NCBI GenBank assembly: GCA_947383005.1
Contig: CANDBT010000041.1
Coordinates: 1 to 38,992 of the forward strand
Reading direction: 5' to 3'
Length of the DNA stretch: 38,992 nucleotides
DNA from: an uncultured bacterium
GTDB lineage: Bacteria; Bacillota; Clostridia; Lachnospirales; Lachnospiraceae
Shown: one piece after another, positions 1 through 11,024 of the stretch
Layout of the letters: each line of letters begins with the position of its first letter
How positions within the stretch are numbered: the stretch's first letter is position 1
The notes under the pieces: generated by a model
The model's input: only the letters and a program-made list of their open reading frames with translations
Database searches by the model: none
Told to the model about the DNA's origin: nothing
Translations under genes and position numbers: made by a program

Positions 1-15
1 AGCAGCAACTCGTTT

Positions 16-44
16 ATCTTACCACATCTTCCCGATTCTGTCAA
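16..44 (-). promoter_or_regulatory. Strong sigma-A promoter pointing off the left edge
   Basis: On the minus strand TTGACA (39-44) is followed after exactly 17 nt by TAAGAT (16-21). Transcription would start near position 9 and leave the window. Its strength and its place just downstream of a tRNA gene suggest that it drives a stable-RNA operon beyond the edge. That identity is inference, because no gene of that unit is visible. Confidence 0.75.
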
Positions 45-120
45 CAACTTTTTTCGACTTTTTTATTTTCTTTTTTTCTTACTATCGAATCAAAGAAAAC
101 ATTATTTTTATGAAATAGAG

Positions 121-208
121 CGGAGAAAGAGGGATTTGAACCCTCGCGCCGGTTGCCCGACCTACACCCTTAGCAGGGGCGCCTCTTCGGCCTCTTGAGT
201 ATTTCTCC
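121..208 (-). tRNA. tRNA-Ser (anticodon GCU)
   Basis: The minus strand folds as a class II tRNA. The acceptor stem is GGAGAAA/TTTCTCC, the discriminator is G (the usual serine identity base), and the anticodon loop CTGCTAA gives anticodon GCU, reading AGC/AGU. A long variable arm and a T arm with loop TTCAAAT follow. Its 88 nt is normal for tRNA-Ser. The CCA end is not encoded; CTC follows the discriminator. A perfect consensus promoter lies 57 nt upstream. Confidence 0.96.
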
Positions 209-265
209 GAATAACTATTTCTTATGATTTGCTTAGAAACTATACTGTTCCGAAGCGCATTACCG

Positions 266-294
266 ATTATAAGCGAAAAAACTCAGCTTGTCAA
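266..294 (-). promoter_or_regulatory. Perfect consensus promoter of tRNA-Ser
   Basis: Minus strand: TTGACA (289-294), 17-nt spacer, TATAAT (266-271). Both hexamers match the sigma-A consensus exactly. The tRNA 5' end is 57 nt downstream, so a 5' leader removed by RNase P is expected. The rest of 209-430 is AT-rich with no gene seen. Confidence 0.85.
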
Positions 295-430
295 CCCATA
301 TTTTTCAATTTTTTAACAAATTATTTTACCTTTTTTGTTCTATACTAAATATAGTTTTTTTTGTTTTGGTTTTCCTATATCTTGATTTTTCATTCCATAC
401 TCGATTCCGAAAATTTATTATTTTTATCTT

Positions 431-982
431 TTATATATGAGCATAATTCTGAGCTGCCATTTCATAAAGGTCATTTCCCTCTGAATCTATAACTACAATC
501 ACCGGAAAATCTTTTACCTCCAGTTTTCGTATTGCTTCTGTTCCTAAGTCATTATAAGCAATTATTTCTGAAGAAAGAATTCTTTTGGACAGCAATGCCC
601 CTGCTCCTCCGATCGCAGCAAAATAAACGGAATGATTTCTGACAATCGCTTCCTTCACTTGTCGGCTTCGTTTTCCTTTTCCAATCATTCCGCCAAGTCC
701 CATATCCAATAATTGCGGTGTATATTTATCCATACGGCTGGCAGTAGTAGGACCGGCAGAGCCAATCGGTCTCCCTTCTCTGGCAGGTGACGGCCCCATA
801 TAATAAATAATATTTTCTTTTATATCCAAAGGAAGTTCTTCTTGCTGTTTCAAAGCATCCTGCATCCGTTTATGAGCTGCGTCTCTGGCCGTATAAATTA
901 CTCCACTAATTAACACATAATCCCCCGCCTTTAATTGTAAAATTTCTTTCTTGCTAATCGGAACTTTTATCCTTCTATCCAT
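431..982 (-). CDS. Class I (Fe-S) fumarate hydratase, beta subunit
   Basis: This 183-aa protein is the C-terminal catalytic half of the two-subunit, oxygen-sensitive class I fumarase/tartrate dehydratase family, which interconverts fumarate and L-malate in the cytoplasm. Family features seen are the N-terminal region with GDYVLISGVIYTARDAAH, the stretch GPSPAREGRPIGSAGPTT and the glycine-rich AAIGGAGALL segment. The start ATG has AAGGAG upstream. It lies 52 nt downstream of the alpha-subunit gene and is clearly its operon partner. The family also contains L-tartrate dehydratases, so the exact substrate is not proven; fumarase is the usual role in anaerobic Clostridia. No clear terminator is seen after the stop. 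Confidence 0.9.
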   Translation of the reverse strand: MDRRIKVPISKKEILQLKAGDYVLISGVIYTARDAAHKRMQDALKQQEELPLDIKENIIYYMGPSPAREGRPIGSAGPTTASRMDKYTPQLLDMGLGGMIGKGKRSRQVKEAIVRNHSVYFAAIGGAGALLSKRILSSEIIAYNDLGTEAIRKLEVKDFPVIVVIDSEGNDLYEMAAQNYAHI

Positions 983-1034
983 AATTTTTCTCCTTAATCA
1001 TATAAATTGTAGCAGTTCAGCATATAGTATTCAA

Positions 1035-1877
1035 TTAAATTATCCTATGTATATGCCGATTTACATGACAACAAATATTTATTGCTACGGGAAGTCCGGC
1101 AATGTGAGTGGGATATGTTTCGATATTCACGGCAAAAGCCGTGACTTTTCCTCCTAGTCCGCCTGGACCAATTCCCAGATTGTTAATTTTTTCCAACATC
1201 TCTTTTTCCAAATCATTTATATAGGCAACCGGCGAAGATTCTCTTAAATCTCTGGTCAAAGCTTTCTTAGCCATTAAAGCACATTTCTCAAAAGTACCTC
1301 CAATTCCTACTCCCACAACCATAGGAGGACATGCATTAGGCCCGGCATCTTTGACTGTTGTTAAAATAGCTTCTTTCACTCCGTCTATTCCATCTGCAGG
1401 CTTCAACATAAATATTCGGCTCATATTTTCGCTCCCAAATCCTTTGGGCGCCACAACAATATGAACATTCTCTCCTTCCACAATGTCATAATGAATAACT
1501 GCCGGAGTATTATCTTTGGTATTTTCCCGCTCAATAGGATCTTTTACCACAGATTTACGCAAATACCCTTCCGCATATCCCTCTTTTACTCCCTGGTTAA
1601 TTGCTTCACTCAAAGAACCTCCTTCAAAATGAACTTCTTGACCAATTTTTAAAAATATTACCGCCATTCCCGTATCCTGGCAAATAGGGATTTGATCTTG
1701 AGCAGCAATAGTTAAATTTTCATCTAATTGTTCTAATATTTGTTTTCCTAAAGGTGAACACTCTCTTTTTAGTGACTCTTCAAAGACTGTTTTCATATCT
1801 GGAGACAGATAATAATTGGATTCAATGCACATCTCTTTAATTTGCCTTGTAATTTCCGATACATGTATGATTCTCAT
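1035..1877 (-). CDS. Class I (Fe-S) fumarate hydratase, alpha subunit
   Basis: This 280-aa protein is the iron-sulfur subunit of a heterodimeric class I fumarase/tartrate dehydratase. Likely [4Fe-4S] ligands are Cys66 in PICQDTG, Cys183 in GPNACPP and Cys270 in NICCHVNRH; Cys269 is adjacent. The glycine-rich GVGIGGTFEKCA and IGPGGLGGK segments are typical. The start ATG has AAGGAG upstream. Being immediately upstream of the beta subunit supports one functional enzyme. In anaerobes it feeds a reductive or partial TCA branch. It is separated from gyrA by a terminator-like hairpin, so it probably has its own promoter in the 71 nt upstream, although I could not identify clear hexamers there. Confidence 0.92.
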   Translation of the reverse strand: MRIIHVSEITRQIKEMCIESNYYLSPDMKTVFEESLKRECSPLGKQILEQLDENLTIAAQDQIPICQDTGMAVIFLKIGQEVHFEGGSLSEAINQGVKEGYAEGYLRKSVVKDPIERENTKDNTPAVIHYDIVEGENVHIVVAPKGFGSENMSRIFMLKPADGIDGVKEAILTTVKDAGPNACPPMVVGVGIGGTFEKCALMAKKALTRDLRESSPVAYINDLEKEMLEKINNLGIGPGGLGGKVTAFAVNIETYPTHIAGLPVAINICCHVNRHIHRII

Positions 1878-1948
1878 TATGCTTCTCCTTATCTCAAATA
1901 TGTGCTCGCTGTGTTTTATTTGTACCTGAACTTATGAGGTGGTTTAAG

Positions 1949-1978
1949 AAAGCCATCCGCTGTTAAACAGATGGCTTT
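1949..1978 (-). terminator. Intrinsic terminator after gyrA
   Basis: AAAGCCATC (1949-1957) pairs with GATGGCTTT (1970-1978), and an inner CTGT/ACAG can also pair. It begins 5 nt after the gyrA stop. The U-tract is short on the minus strand (CTTTCTT) and better on the plus strand, so efficiency is uncertain. Confidence 0.7.
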
Positions 1979-1982
1979 TCAT

Positions 1983-4478
1983 TTATTTGTTTAAATCTAA
2001 TTCTTCCAATCCTTCTCCTTCCGACTTTTCACCATCATCTCTTACTTTAGCAATACTGGCTACTCGTACATCGGAATTTTGGTCAATGTCCATTAACTTC
2101 ACTCCTGACGTATTCCGTCCGATTTTGGAAATATCATCAACAGAAATGCGAATTACTACTCCTTCTGTAGTAATCATCATAATATCATGATCATCATGAA
2201 CCAATTTGGCTCCTACAATATCTCCTGTCTTCCCTGTTATCTTATAACAAAGAACACCTTTTCCTCCTCTGTTTTGTATAGTAAACTCTTCAATGGGAGT
2301 ACGTTTTCCCATACCATTAGCCGACACTACCAGCAAACACTCACCTTGTGTATGCATCTGCATACCTACTACTTCATCATCTTTATTTAGTTTCATACCG
2401 ATAACGCCGATAGATACCCTTCCTGTAATTCGTACATCTGTTTCATGAAAACGAATACACTGACCCTTTTTCGTTACTAAAAAGATATCCTTGGTATTAT
2501 CTGTGGCCTTTACCTCGATCAACTCGTCACCTTCACGCAATACTATCGCTTGAAGGCCGGTTTTACGTACATTTTCATATTCTTTTACCGATGTTTTTTT
2601 AACCATGCCATTACGGGTAGCCATTAATAAATAATCCTTGCTTTCATACTGCCTAATCGGAATAATAGCACTGATTTTTTCATCAGGCTGGAGTTGAATT
2701 AAATTAACAATAGCCGTTCCCCTTGCCGTCCGGCTTCCCTCGGGGATCGCATAGGCTTTGAGCCTATACGCACGTCCTTTGTTGGTAAAAAACATAATAT
2801 AGTTATGATTATGAGTCAATATCAGATCTTCAATATAATCCTCATCAATAATTTGCATTCCCTTTATTCCCTTGCCGCCCCTGTTTTGACTTTTAAAATT
2901 ATCAATGCTCATCCGCTTGATATAGCCTAGTTTCGTCATGGCCACAATGGTTTTTTCATTAGGAATCAAATCTTCCATCGACATGTCATATTCATCAAAT
3001 CCAATAGATGTCCTCCGATCATCTCCAAACTTTTCAGAAATCACCAAAATTTCTTTTCGGATAACTCCTAACAGTTTTTTCTCATCTGCCAGAATAGCCT
3101 TCAACTCCTCGATTTTTATTTTTAGTTCATTATACTCGTTTTCCAGCTTTTCTCTTTCCAAACCGGTCAGTGTACGCAAACGCATATCCACAATAGCCTG
3201 AGCCTGGGCATCACTTAAGCCAAAACGATCCATTAACTGATTTTTAGCATTTTGTACCGTCTCGGATCCACGGATAATCCGAATAACTTCGTCAATATGA
3301 TCCAAGGCAATCAGTAAACCTTCTAAAATATGCGCCCGCTCTTCTGCTTTATTCAGTTCATATTTTGTTCTGCGGGTTACAACGTCTTCCTGATGCCTCA
3401 AATAATGAATCAGCATATCCAGAAGATTGAGTACTTTTGGTTCATTATTGACCAAAGCCAGCATATTCACCCCAAAAGTGTCTTGAAGCTGAGTATGCTT
3501 ATATAGCTGATTTAAAATCACATTGGCATTTACATCCCGACGCAGTTCAATTACTACACGCATTCCCTGACGGTTTGATTCATCTCGCAAATCAGTAATG
3601 CCGTCTATCCGTTTCTCCTTCACCAAATCGGCAATCTTCTCAATTAATCTTGCTTTATTGACTAAATAAGGCAACTCTGTCACAACAATTCGGTTTTTAC
3701 CGTTAGGCATGGCTTCAATGTCCGAAACAGCGCGGACTTTCAGCTTACCACGGCCGGTTCGATAAGCCTCTTCAATGCCAGCTTTTCCCATAATAGTAGC
3801 TCCTGTAGGAAAATCAGGACCCTTGACAATTTCTAAAAGTTCCTCTATGGTAGTACCCCTGTCCTCCAGAATCCGATTATCAATAATTTTTACCACTGCA
3901 GAAATTACTTCTCTCAGATTATGCGGCGGTATGTTAGTAGCCATGCCCACAGCAATACCTGTAGTTCCGTTTACCAACAGATTGGGAAAACGAGAAGGCA
4001 ATACGGTTGGTTCTCTTTCTGTCTCATCAAAGTTCGGCACAAAATCAACGGTGTCTTTATTGATATCGGCCAGCATTTCCATAGAAATCTTACTTAAACG
4101 AGCTTCTGTATAACGCATGGCAGCCGCGCCGTCACCATCTACAGAGCCAAAATTTCCATGGCCATCTACCAATGGGTAACGAGTAGACCATTCCTGGGCC
4201 ATATTAACCAAAGCCCCATAAATTGAACTGTCCCCATGAGGATGATATTTACCCATGGTATCACCAACAATACGAGCACATTTCCGGTGCGGCTTATCCG
4301 GGCCATTGTTCAACTCAATCATCGAATATAAAACCCGTCTCTGAACTGGTTTTAAGCCGTCTCTTACATCGGGAAGGGCACGGGAAACAATCACGCTCAT
4401 GGCATAATCAATATAGGATTTCTCCATCGTTGATTTTAAATCTATGTCATGCACTTTATCAAAAACATTTGGTTCCAT
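1983..4478 (-). CDS. gyrA: DNA gyrase subunit A
   Basis: This is the breakage-reunion subunit of the A2B2 gyrase that introduces negative supercoils. From the chosen start it has 831 aa. The N-terminal winged-helix domain carries the catalytic Tyr in [10 protein letters not shown] (Tyr123) and the quinolone-contact loop [10 protein letters not shown], with Ser84 and, unusually, Gly88 where most species have Asp or Glu. A GyrA-box-like motif QNRGGKG opens the C-terminal beta-pinwheel, which is retained, so this is gyrase rather than ParC. The ATG at 4478 is chosen because AAGGAGG lies 7 nt upstream; an in-frame GTG at 4499 has no ribosome site. It sits 36 nt downstream of gyrB in the usual recF-gyrB-gyrA order. 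Confidence 0.97.
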   Translation of the reverse strand: MEPNVFDKVHDIDLKSTMEKSYIDYAMSVIVSRALPDVRDGLKPVQRRVLYSMIELNNGPDKPHRKCARIVGDTMGKYHPHGDSSIYGALVNMAQEWSTRYPLVDGHGNFGSVDGDGAAAMRYTEARLSKISMEMLADINKDTVDFVPNFDETEREPTVLPSRFPNLLVNGTTGIAVGMATNIPPHNLREVISAVVKIIDNRILEDRGTTIEELLEIVKGPDFPTGATIMGKAGIEEAYRTGRGKLKVRAVSDIEAMPNGKNRIVVTELPYLVNKARLIEKIADLVKEKRIDGITDLRDESNRQGMRVVIELRRDVNANVILNQLYKHTQLQDTFGVNMLALVNNEPKVLNLLDMLIHYLRHQEDVVTRRTKYELNKAEERAHILEGLLIALDHIDEVIRIIRGSETVQNAKNQLMDRFGLSDAQAQAIVDMRLRTLTGLEREKLENEYNELKIKIEELKAILADEKKLLGVIRKEILVISEKFGDDRRTSIGFDEYDMSMEDLIPNEKTIVAMTKLGYIKRMSIDNFKSQNRGGKGIKGMQIIDEDYIEDLILTHNHNYIMFFTNKGRAYRLKAYAIPEGSRTARGTAIVNLIQLQPDEKISAIIPIRQYESKDYLLMATRNGMVKKTSVKEYENVRKTGLQAIVLREGDELIEVKATDNTKDIFLVTKKGQCIRFHETDVRITGRVSIGVIGMKLNKDDEVVGMQMHTQGECLLVVSANGMGKRTPIEEFTIQNRGGKGVLCYKITGKTGDIVGAKLVHDDHDIMMITTEGVVIRISVDDISKIGRNTSGVKLMDIDQNSDVRVASIAKVRDDGEKSEGEGLEELDLNK

Positions 4479-4514
4479 AAATCTCCTCCTTATCCCCACC
4501 GTTCAACTCATGAT

Positions 4515-6503
<1,989 letters not shown>

Positions 6504-7589
6504 TTAATTTTCCTGTATCGCCGTACCGCTAACAACACGAAAAATACGATCAATCGGAAAACGATTAGTTACAAAATCTTCCAAACCTGTACAGGTAATC
6601 ACTGTTTGAATCTGATCAATAGCAGAGAGCAATTGGTTTTGTCGTTTTCCGTCCAGTTCCGATAATACATCATCCAACAAAAGGACAGGGTTATCTTTAA
6701 CTAATATTTTCACCAATTCAATTTCTGCCAGTTTTAAGGATAGAGCAACCGTCCGCTGCTGCCCCTGAGAACCAAACCGGCGAATATCCATCTGTCCAAT
6801 ATAAAAACCAATATCATCCCTATGCGGTCCAATCAGAGTAGTTTTTTGCTTTTTATCTGAAGTTCTGCTTCTGGCAATGCTTTCCTCCAGATTTTCTTCT
6901 TGAGCACAAGGATCATAAATTATCTGGAGATTTTCTTTTTCTCCTGATAATTTCCAATGAATTTTGCTGATAATTTTATTTAATCTAACAATAAAATCTT
7001 TGCGGCAACGAATAATCTCTCGACCATAGCGAACCAACTGTGCATCCCAAATATCTAATGTTTCTTCACATTCCGGCTTAAAAACCAAATCTTTTAACAA
7101 TCGGTTCCTTTGCACTAATATTCGATTGTAAGAAGAAAGAGAATGAATATAAATTTTATTTAACTGACATAATTCCAAATCAATAAATTTCCGCCTCTCT
7201 GCCGGACCGTTTTTTATCAAATTCAAATCTTCCGGAGAAAAAAACACTACATTTACCATTCCCAACAATTCACTGGCTTTTTTGATAGGGATTCCATTTA
7301 CCGCGACTCCTTTGGCTTTATTCTTCTTTAGATGAATATCAATACGATAAGGAACATCCTTTTTCTGAAGATTTATTTTAATATGAGCCTCTTCTTCATG
7401 AAAACGAATCATCTCCTTATCTTTGCTACCGCGGTGGGATTTTGTTGTACAACAGACATAAACGGCTTCTAAAATATTGGTTTTCCCTTGAGCGTTATTG
7501 CCATACAAAATATTAGTTCCCGGATTAAACTGTATATGTAATTTTTCATAATTGCGGTAATTCTTTAACTGGATCGATTCAATAATCAT
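6504..7589 (-). CDS. recF: DNA replication and repair protein RecF
   Basis: RecF is an ABC/SMC-like ATPase that binds gapped DNA and helps load RecA through RecOR. This copy has 361 aa. The Walker A is GNNAQGKTN near residues 30-38, the ABC signature is FGSQGQQRTVALSLKLAE, and the Walker B is LLLDDVLSELD followed by the D-loop. These are in the normal order and the length is typical. It starts 5 nt after the yaaA stop, so the dnaN-yaaA-recF-gyrB group probably shares transcripts. The ribosome site is somewhat irregular: AAGG lies about 11 nt from the ATG and AAAGGG is too close. Confidence 0.96.
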   Translation of the reverse strand: MIIESIQLKNYRNYEKLHIQFNPGTNILYGNNAQGKTNILEAVYVCCTTKSHRGSKDKEMIRFHEEEAHIKINLQKKDVPYRIDIHLKKNKAKGVAVNGIPIKKASELLGMVNVVFFSPEDLNLIKNGPAERRKFIDLELCQLNKIYIHSLSSYNRILVQRNRLLKDLVFKPECEETLDIWDAQLVRYGREIIRCRKDFIVRLNKIISKIHWKLSGEKENLQIIYDPCAQEENLEESIARSRTSDKKQKTTLIGPHRDDIGFYIGQMDIRRFGSQGQQRTVALSLKLAEIELVKILVKDNPVLLLDDVLSELDGKRQNQLLSAIDQIQTVITCTGLEDFVTNRFPIDRIFRVVSGTAIQEN

Positions 7590-7594
7590 TCCCT

Positions 7595-7816
7595 TTATCC
7601 TTCCGCATCGGATATGATATGGATATCTTTTCCTTCATATGTAATTATATCTTTGTGATGCAGTTTTTTCCCTCTCTGAGTTTCTGCAATGCCATTGACC
7701 CTAACCAAACCATTTTCAATGATATGTTTAGCTTCAGCGCCAGAATCACATAATCCTGACGCTTTAAGAGCCTGCCCCAATTTAATATAATCTGTCTTTA
7801 ATTTAATTGTTTCCAT
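7595..7816 (-). CDS. yaaA: S4-domain RNA-binding protein YaaA
   Basis: This 73-aa protein is a single S4 RNA-binding fold. The core is GAEAKHIIENGLVRVNGIAE followed by RGKKLHHKDII, the standard S4 helix-turn-strand pattern that binds structured RNA. It is the homolog of Bacillus YaaA between dnaN and recF; a ribosome-related role is proposed for the family but is not visible here. AAGGGG precedes the ATG, and recF follows after 5 nt. Confidence 0.9.
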   Translation of the reverse strand: METIKLKTDYIKLGQALKASGLCDSGAEAKHIIENGLVRVNGIAETQRGKKLHHKDIITYEGKDIHIISDAEG

Positions 7817-7919
7817 TTTTTCCCCTTTTTATTCTATCCCAATAAATGATATGGCTATAATTCCGATTACAGGGAGCCGGTTATGTTTCCTATAATTAAA
7901 ATATGCCGATACGTTGATT

Positions 7920-9032
7920 TTACTCGGCAATAAAATTAACTGGTAAAATTAAATAAATATAATTTCCGGCATCATCTTTTATAAAACAAGGAGATTTAGG
8001 ATTTAACATATAAATATCTACTTCTTCATCGTCAATCACACGAAGAGCATCCAACAGAAATTTCGGATTGAAAGCAATCATAATATTATCGCCGCTTTTT
8101 TTTGCCGTAAGATCTGCATCCATAGATCCATATGCTGAACGTATCCGCATATTAACATTATTTTCTTCGATATTAAAAATAATTGGTTTACGGTCATTAT
8201 CCCTGATCATAATGATTGCCCGATCAATATTATCCATAAAATCTCGTTTGTTCACTTTAATATGAGTTTTATAATCGGTAGACAACATATGATCAATCTT
8301 AAAAAATTCCCCTTCTATCAGTCGGGAAACTACAATGGTTTCATCAAATTCGAATAAAATATGATTGTTGCTGAAATAAATGAGAACTTCTTTTTCATTA
8401 TCTCCGGAAAGTATTTTACTAACTTCAGAAAGAGCTTTTCCCGGGATAATTACTTTCCTGTTCTCATATACATCCTTTAGTAATATATTACGAATGGAAA
8501 TCCGATGCCCATCCAAAGAAACTACTTTCAATAGATTGTCTTTGATTTCCATTAATTCGCCGCCCATCATTTTATTACTGTCATTAGGCGAGATGGAAAA
8601 AATTGTCTGCCGAATAGATTCTTTTAAAGAAAATTGAGACAGACAAACATATTGCTCCCTTTCTATATAAGGAATATACGGGTATTCCTGGGGATCTCTT
8701 CCCTGGATTTTAAATATGGCGTTGTTGCATTTAATGACTGTTTTAAAACGTTCATCAGAAGTGATCGTTACTTCTGATGCATTATCAGGAAGTTTTCGAA
8801 TAATCTCTGAAAAGATTTTTGATTCCAGGGCAATACTTCCTTTTTCTAAAATGGATCCATCTATTTTCGTTTCTATACCCAATTCTGTATCATTTCCTGT
8901 CAGTTTGATTTCTCCGGCTGTAGCATCTATCAATATACATTCTAAAATATTCATCGTCGTTTTTGAAGGAATGGCTTTTAATACGATGTTGATTCCGTTC
9001 ATCAAGGTCTCTTTCTGGAATACCAGCTTCAT
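7920..9032 (-). CDS. dnaN: DNA polymerase III beta subunit (sliding clamp)
   Basis: This is the homodimeric ring clamp that tethers polymerase III to DNA. Its 370 aa hold three clamp repeats. It begins MKLVFQKETLMNGINIVLKA and ends with the family C-terminus (YIYLILPVN), which helps shape the partner-binding pocket. Length and placement immediately downstream of dnaA are standard. The start ATG has AAGGAA upstream. The 327-nt gap between it and dnaA carries DnaA boxes and the probable unwinding element, so the dnaN promoter region overlaps the origin. Confidence 0.97.
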   Translation of the reverse strand: MKLVFQKETLMNGINIVLKAIPSKTTMNILECILIDATAGEIKLTGNDTELGIETKIDGSILEKGSIALESKIFSEIIRKLPDNASEVTITSDERFKTVIKCNNAIFKIQGRDPQEYPYIPYIEREQYVCLSQFSLKESIRQTIFSISPNDSNKMMGGELMEIKDNLLKVVSLDGHRISIRNILLKDVYENRKVIIPGKALSEVSKILSGDNEKEVLIYFSNNHILFEFDETIVVSRLIEGEFFKIDHMLSTDYKTHIKVNKRDFMDNIDRAIIMIRDNDRKPIIFNIEENNVNMRIRSAYGSMDADLTAKKSGDNIMIAFNPKFLLDALRVIDDEEVDIYMLNPKSPCFIKDDAGNYIYLILPVNFIAE

Positions 9033-9065
9033 GTTGATAATTTCCTTTCTGTTTGTTCGGTTGTT

Positions 9066-9111
9066 ATCATAGATTAATATATAATTAAATTTCGTCGTAA
9101 CCGTAGTAGGG
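9066..9111 (-). other. Probable DNA unwinding element with DnaA-trio-like tract
   Basis: Read in the dnaA direction (minus strand), a CCC cluster at 9111-9109 is followed by trinucleotide-like units CTA-CTA-CGG-TTA-CGA-CGA and then an AT-only stretch down to about 9070. Bacillus subtilis has the same order (boxes, GC cluster, DnaA-trio, AT-rich duplex) between dnaA and dnaN. Degenerate boxes (TTTGTGTAA, GTTTGTGAA on plus) lie just beside it. Function is inferred from this architecture. Confidence 0.6.
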
Positions 9112-9215
9112 TTTGTGAATTTGTGTAAAAGGTGTTTTTCCCTAGAAAATAAAGGAAAATCCCCTGTGAAAAGGCATGTTGAAAACTATTTTTAAGTTCA
9201 GATGAAATTGAGGGC

Positions 9216-9310
9216 TTTTCCACAGGAGAAAAATTTTACTCCAGATAGTTGGGGAAAACTTTAAGTTATCCACCAAAAAAGTGGACATATCCACAAAAAA
9301 ATGTGTATAA
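9216..9310. other. oriC box cluster between dnaA and dnaN
   Basis: DnaA-box-like 9-mers are TTTTCCACA (9216-9224), TTATCCACC (9266-9274), ATATCCACA (9287-9295) and TGTGTATAA (9302-9310), within one or two changes of TTATCCACA or its complement. They sit just after the dnaA stop. With the trio/AT-rich tract at 9066-9111 they form the downstream half of a bipartite origin. The remaining 9033-9359 sequence shows no gene. Confidence 0.75.
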
Positions 9311-9359
9311 CTTTTAAATAGTATATATCGTAAAAACCTGATAAAATAAAGGAATATTA

Positions 9360-10733
9360 TTATTTTTGACTCATTTTCTTTTTTAGGATATCCACAGTGT
9401 TCTGGAGTGTCGGAGTATTTTCCAAGTCTTTGGTAATTTTTTCAATTCCATGAATAACCGTAGTGTGATCACGCCCCCCCATGGCTTTGCCAATTTCCTG
9501 TAAAGGAGTATCAGTCATATTGCGGCATAAATACATGGCGACCTGTCTGGGATAGGATATTTCTTTATTGCGTCTTTGAGAAAGAATATCCGCCGGGGTC
9601 AGATTGTAATGTTCTGCTACTACTTGGATAATAAATTCAGGAGTTATTTTTTTGACTCCGCCAGGAGAAATAATATCTTTTAAAGCATCTTCCGCCATGG
9701 AAATGCTGATTTCCTTAGTATTTCCTAATTTGGAAAAGGCTACGATTTTTGTTAGAGCGCCCTCTAATTCACGAATATTTGATTTAATGTTGCTGGCAAT
9801 GTATTTAATCACTTCATTGTCAATATTGTAGCCTTCCATTTCTTCTTTTTTCCGCAATATTGCCATGCGGGTTTCGTAGTTGGGAGGTTGGATGTCTACG
9901 GTCAAACCCCATTCAAACCGGGAACGGAGGCGCTCTTCTAAAGTTTCAATATCCTTAGGCGGTTTATCTGAGGATATGATAATCTGCTTTTTTGATTCGT
10001 AGAGAGTGTTGAAGGTATGGAAAAATTCTTCCTGAGTACTTTCTTTTCCGATAATAAATTGAATATCATCAATGAGCAGTACGTCGTTATTCCGATATTT
10101 TTCTCTAAATTCGGTTGTGGAGATGTTATTTTTATTTCGTATAGCGTCAATCAGTTCGTTGGTGAATTTTTCCGAAGTTACATAAAGTATCTTTGCATTC
10201 GGATTGTTTTTCATGATAAAATTGGCGACAGAGTGCATTAAGTGGGTTTTCCCCAGTCCCACACCTCCATAAATGAATAACGGGTTATAAATTTCACCAG
10301 GGGATTCAGCGACAGCCAAAGAAGCGGCATGAGCCAGATTGTTGTTGGCCCCGACTACAAAAGTATCGAAAGTATATTTAGGATTTAAGTTGGCGTTTTG
10401 AAGTGCTTCCTGGCTGACTTTATTTGCCGTCTTATTGATCAGTTGATTGTGTGCGGCCTTTTCTTCTTCAATCTGGTCTTTGACGATAAAGTCTATTTCG
10501 CATTTGATGCTGGTGATTTCCTCAATGGCTACTTTGATCAGAAAGCTGTATTTCTTTCTGATATACCCGAGAAAATTGGCGTCAGGGACGATGATTCTTA
10601 CGATATTTCCCTGTTCAAAAGAATAAAGATCGAGAGGAACCAGCCATGTATTGAATGAAACATCCGATACCTCGTGTTCTTCCTTTATATAATGTAAGAT
10701 ATCATCCCATTTAGCCTTTAGTGTTTCTATCAT
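9360..10733 (-). CDS. dnaA: Chromosomal replication initiator protein DnaA
   Basis: DnaA is the AAA+ initiator that binds DnaA boxes and melts oriC. It has 457 aa. Domain I (about 1-85) is followed by a short linker. The AAA+ domain has Walker A GGVGLGKT at 156-163 and Walker B LLIDDIQF near 219-226. Domain IV has the DnaA signature around GGRDHTTVIHG, whose helix contacts the box. Length is normal. A promoter lies about 105 nt upstream, and two good DnaA boxes (10783-10791, 10805-10813) lie between promoter and start, which suggests autorepression. Confidence 0.98.
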   Translation of the reverse strand: MIETLKAKWDDILHYIKEEHEVSDVSFNTWLVPLDLYSFEQGNIVRIIVPDANFLGYIRKKYSFLIKVAIEEITSIKCEIDFIVKDQIEEEKAAHNQLINKTANKVSQEALQNANLNPKYTFDTFVVGANNNLAHAASLAVAESPGEIYNPLFIYGGVGLGKTHLMHSVANFIMKNNPNAKILYVTSEKFTNELIDAIRNKNNISTTEFREKYRNNDVLLIDDIQFIIGKESTQEEFFHTFNTLYESKKQIIISSDKPPKDIETLEERLRSRFEWGLTVDIQPPNYETRMAILRKKEEMEGYNIDNEVIKYIASNIKSNIRELEGALTKIVAFSKLGNTKEISISMAEDALKDIISPGGVKKITPEFIIQVVAEHYNLTPADILSQRRNKEISYPRQVAMYLCRNMTDTPLQEIGKAMGGRDHTTVIHGIEKITKDLENTPTLQNTVDILKKKMSQK

Positions 10734-10782
10734 GCCTGTGTCTCCTCATTTATGTTTGAAAAGTGTATACTTTGGCTTCTCT

Positions 10783-11001
10783 TGTGGATAATTACGTTTT
10801 AATTTGTGGATATGCACACGAACCCAATCTATATTTATTGTATAACAAAACGAAAGGATTTTCAATGAAAATTTAGAAAGGAATGCTATAATTCCCTATT
10901 ATTGAACGATAATTGAATCAGAAAAATTTACAGATACTTCGAAATTGTGAAAGTTATCTACATTTATCAACAAACTTATCCACATTATGTGGATAAGTTT
11001 G
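10783..11001. other. oriC box cluster upstream of dnaA
   Basis: DnaA boxes seen are TGTGGATAA (10783-10791), TGTGGATAT (10805-10813), TTATCTACA (10954-10962), TTATCAACA (10964-10972), TTATCCACA (10976-10984) and TGTGGATAA (10988-10996). The last two are head to head inside a perfect 14-bp inverted repeat (10971-10984 and 10988-11001) with a 3-nt centre. This is the upstream half of a bipartite origin as in Bacillus. The rest of 10734-11024 is AT-rich with no gene. Confidence 0.85.
10837..10865 (-). promoter_or_regulatory. Probable dnaA promoter
   Basis: Minus strand: TTGAAA (10860-10865), 17-nt spacer, TACAAT (10837-10842). It lies upstream of two DnaA boxes that precede the dnaA start, so bound DnaA could block or reduce its transcription. 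Confidence 0.6.
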
Positions 11002-11024
11002 TTCACACAATACACAGAAAATGT

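Noticed and set aside
343-366. CTATA/TATAG hairpin followed by T-run on the plus strand
   Set aside because: Only AT-rich 5-bp stem and no plus-strand gene upstream to terminate.
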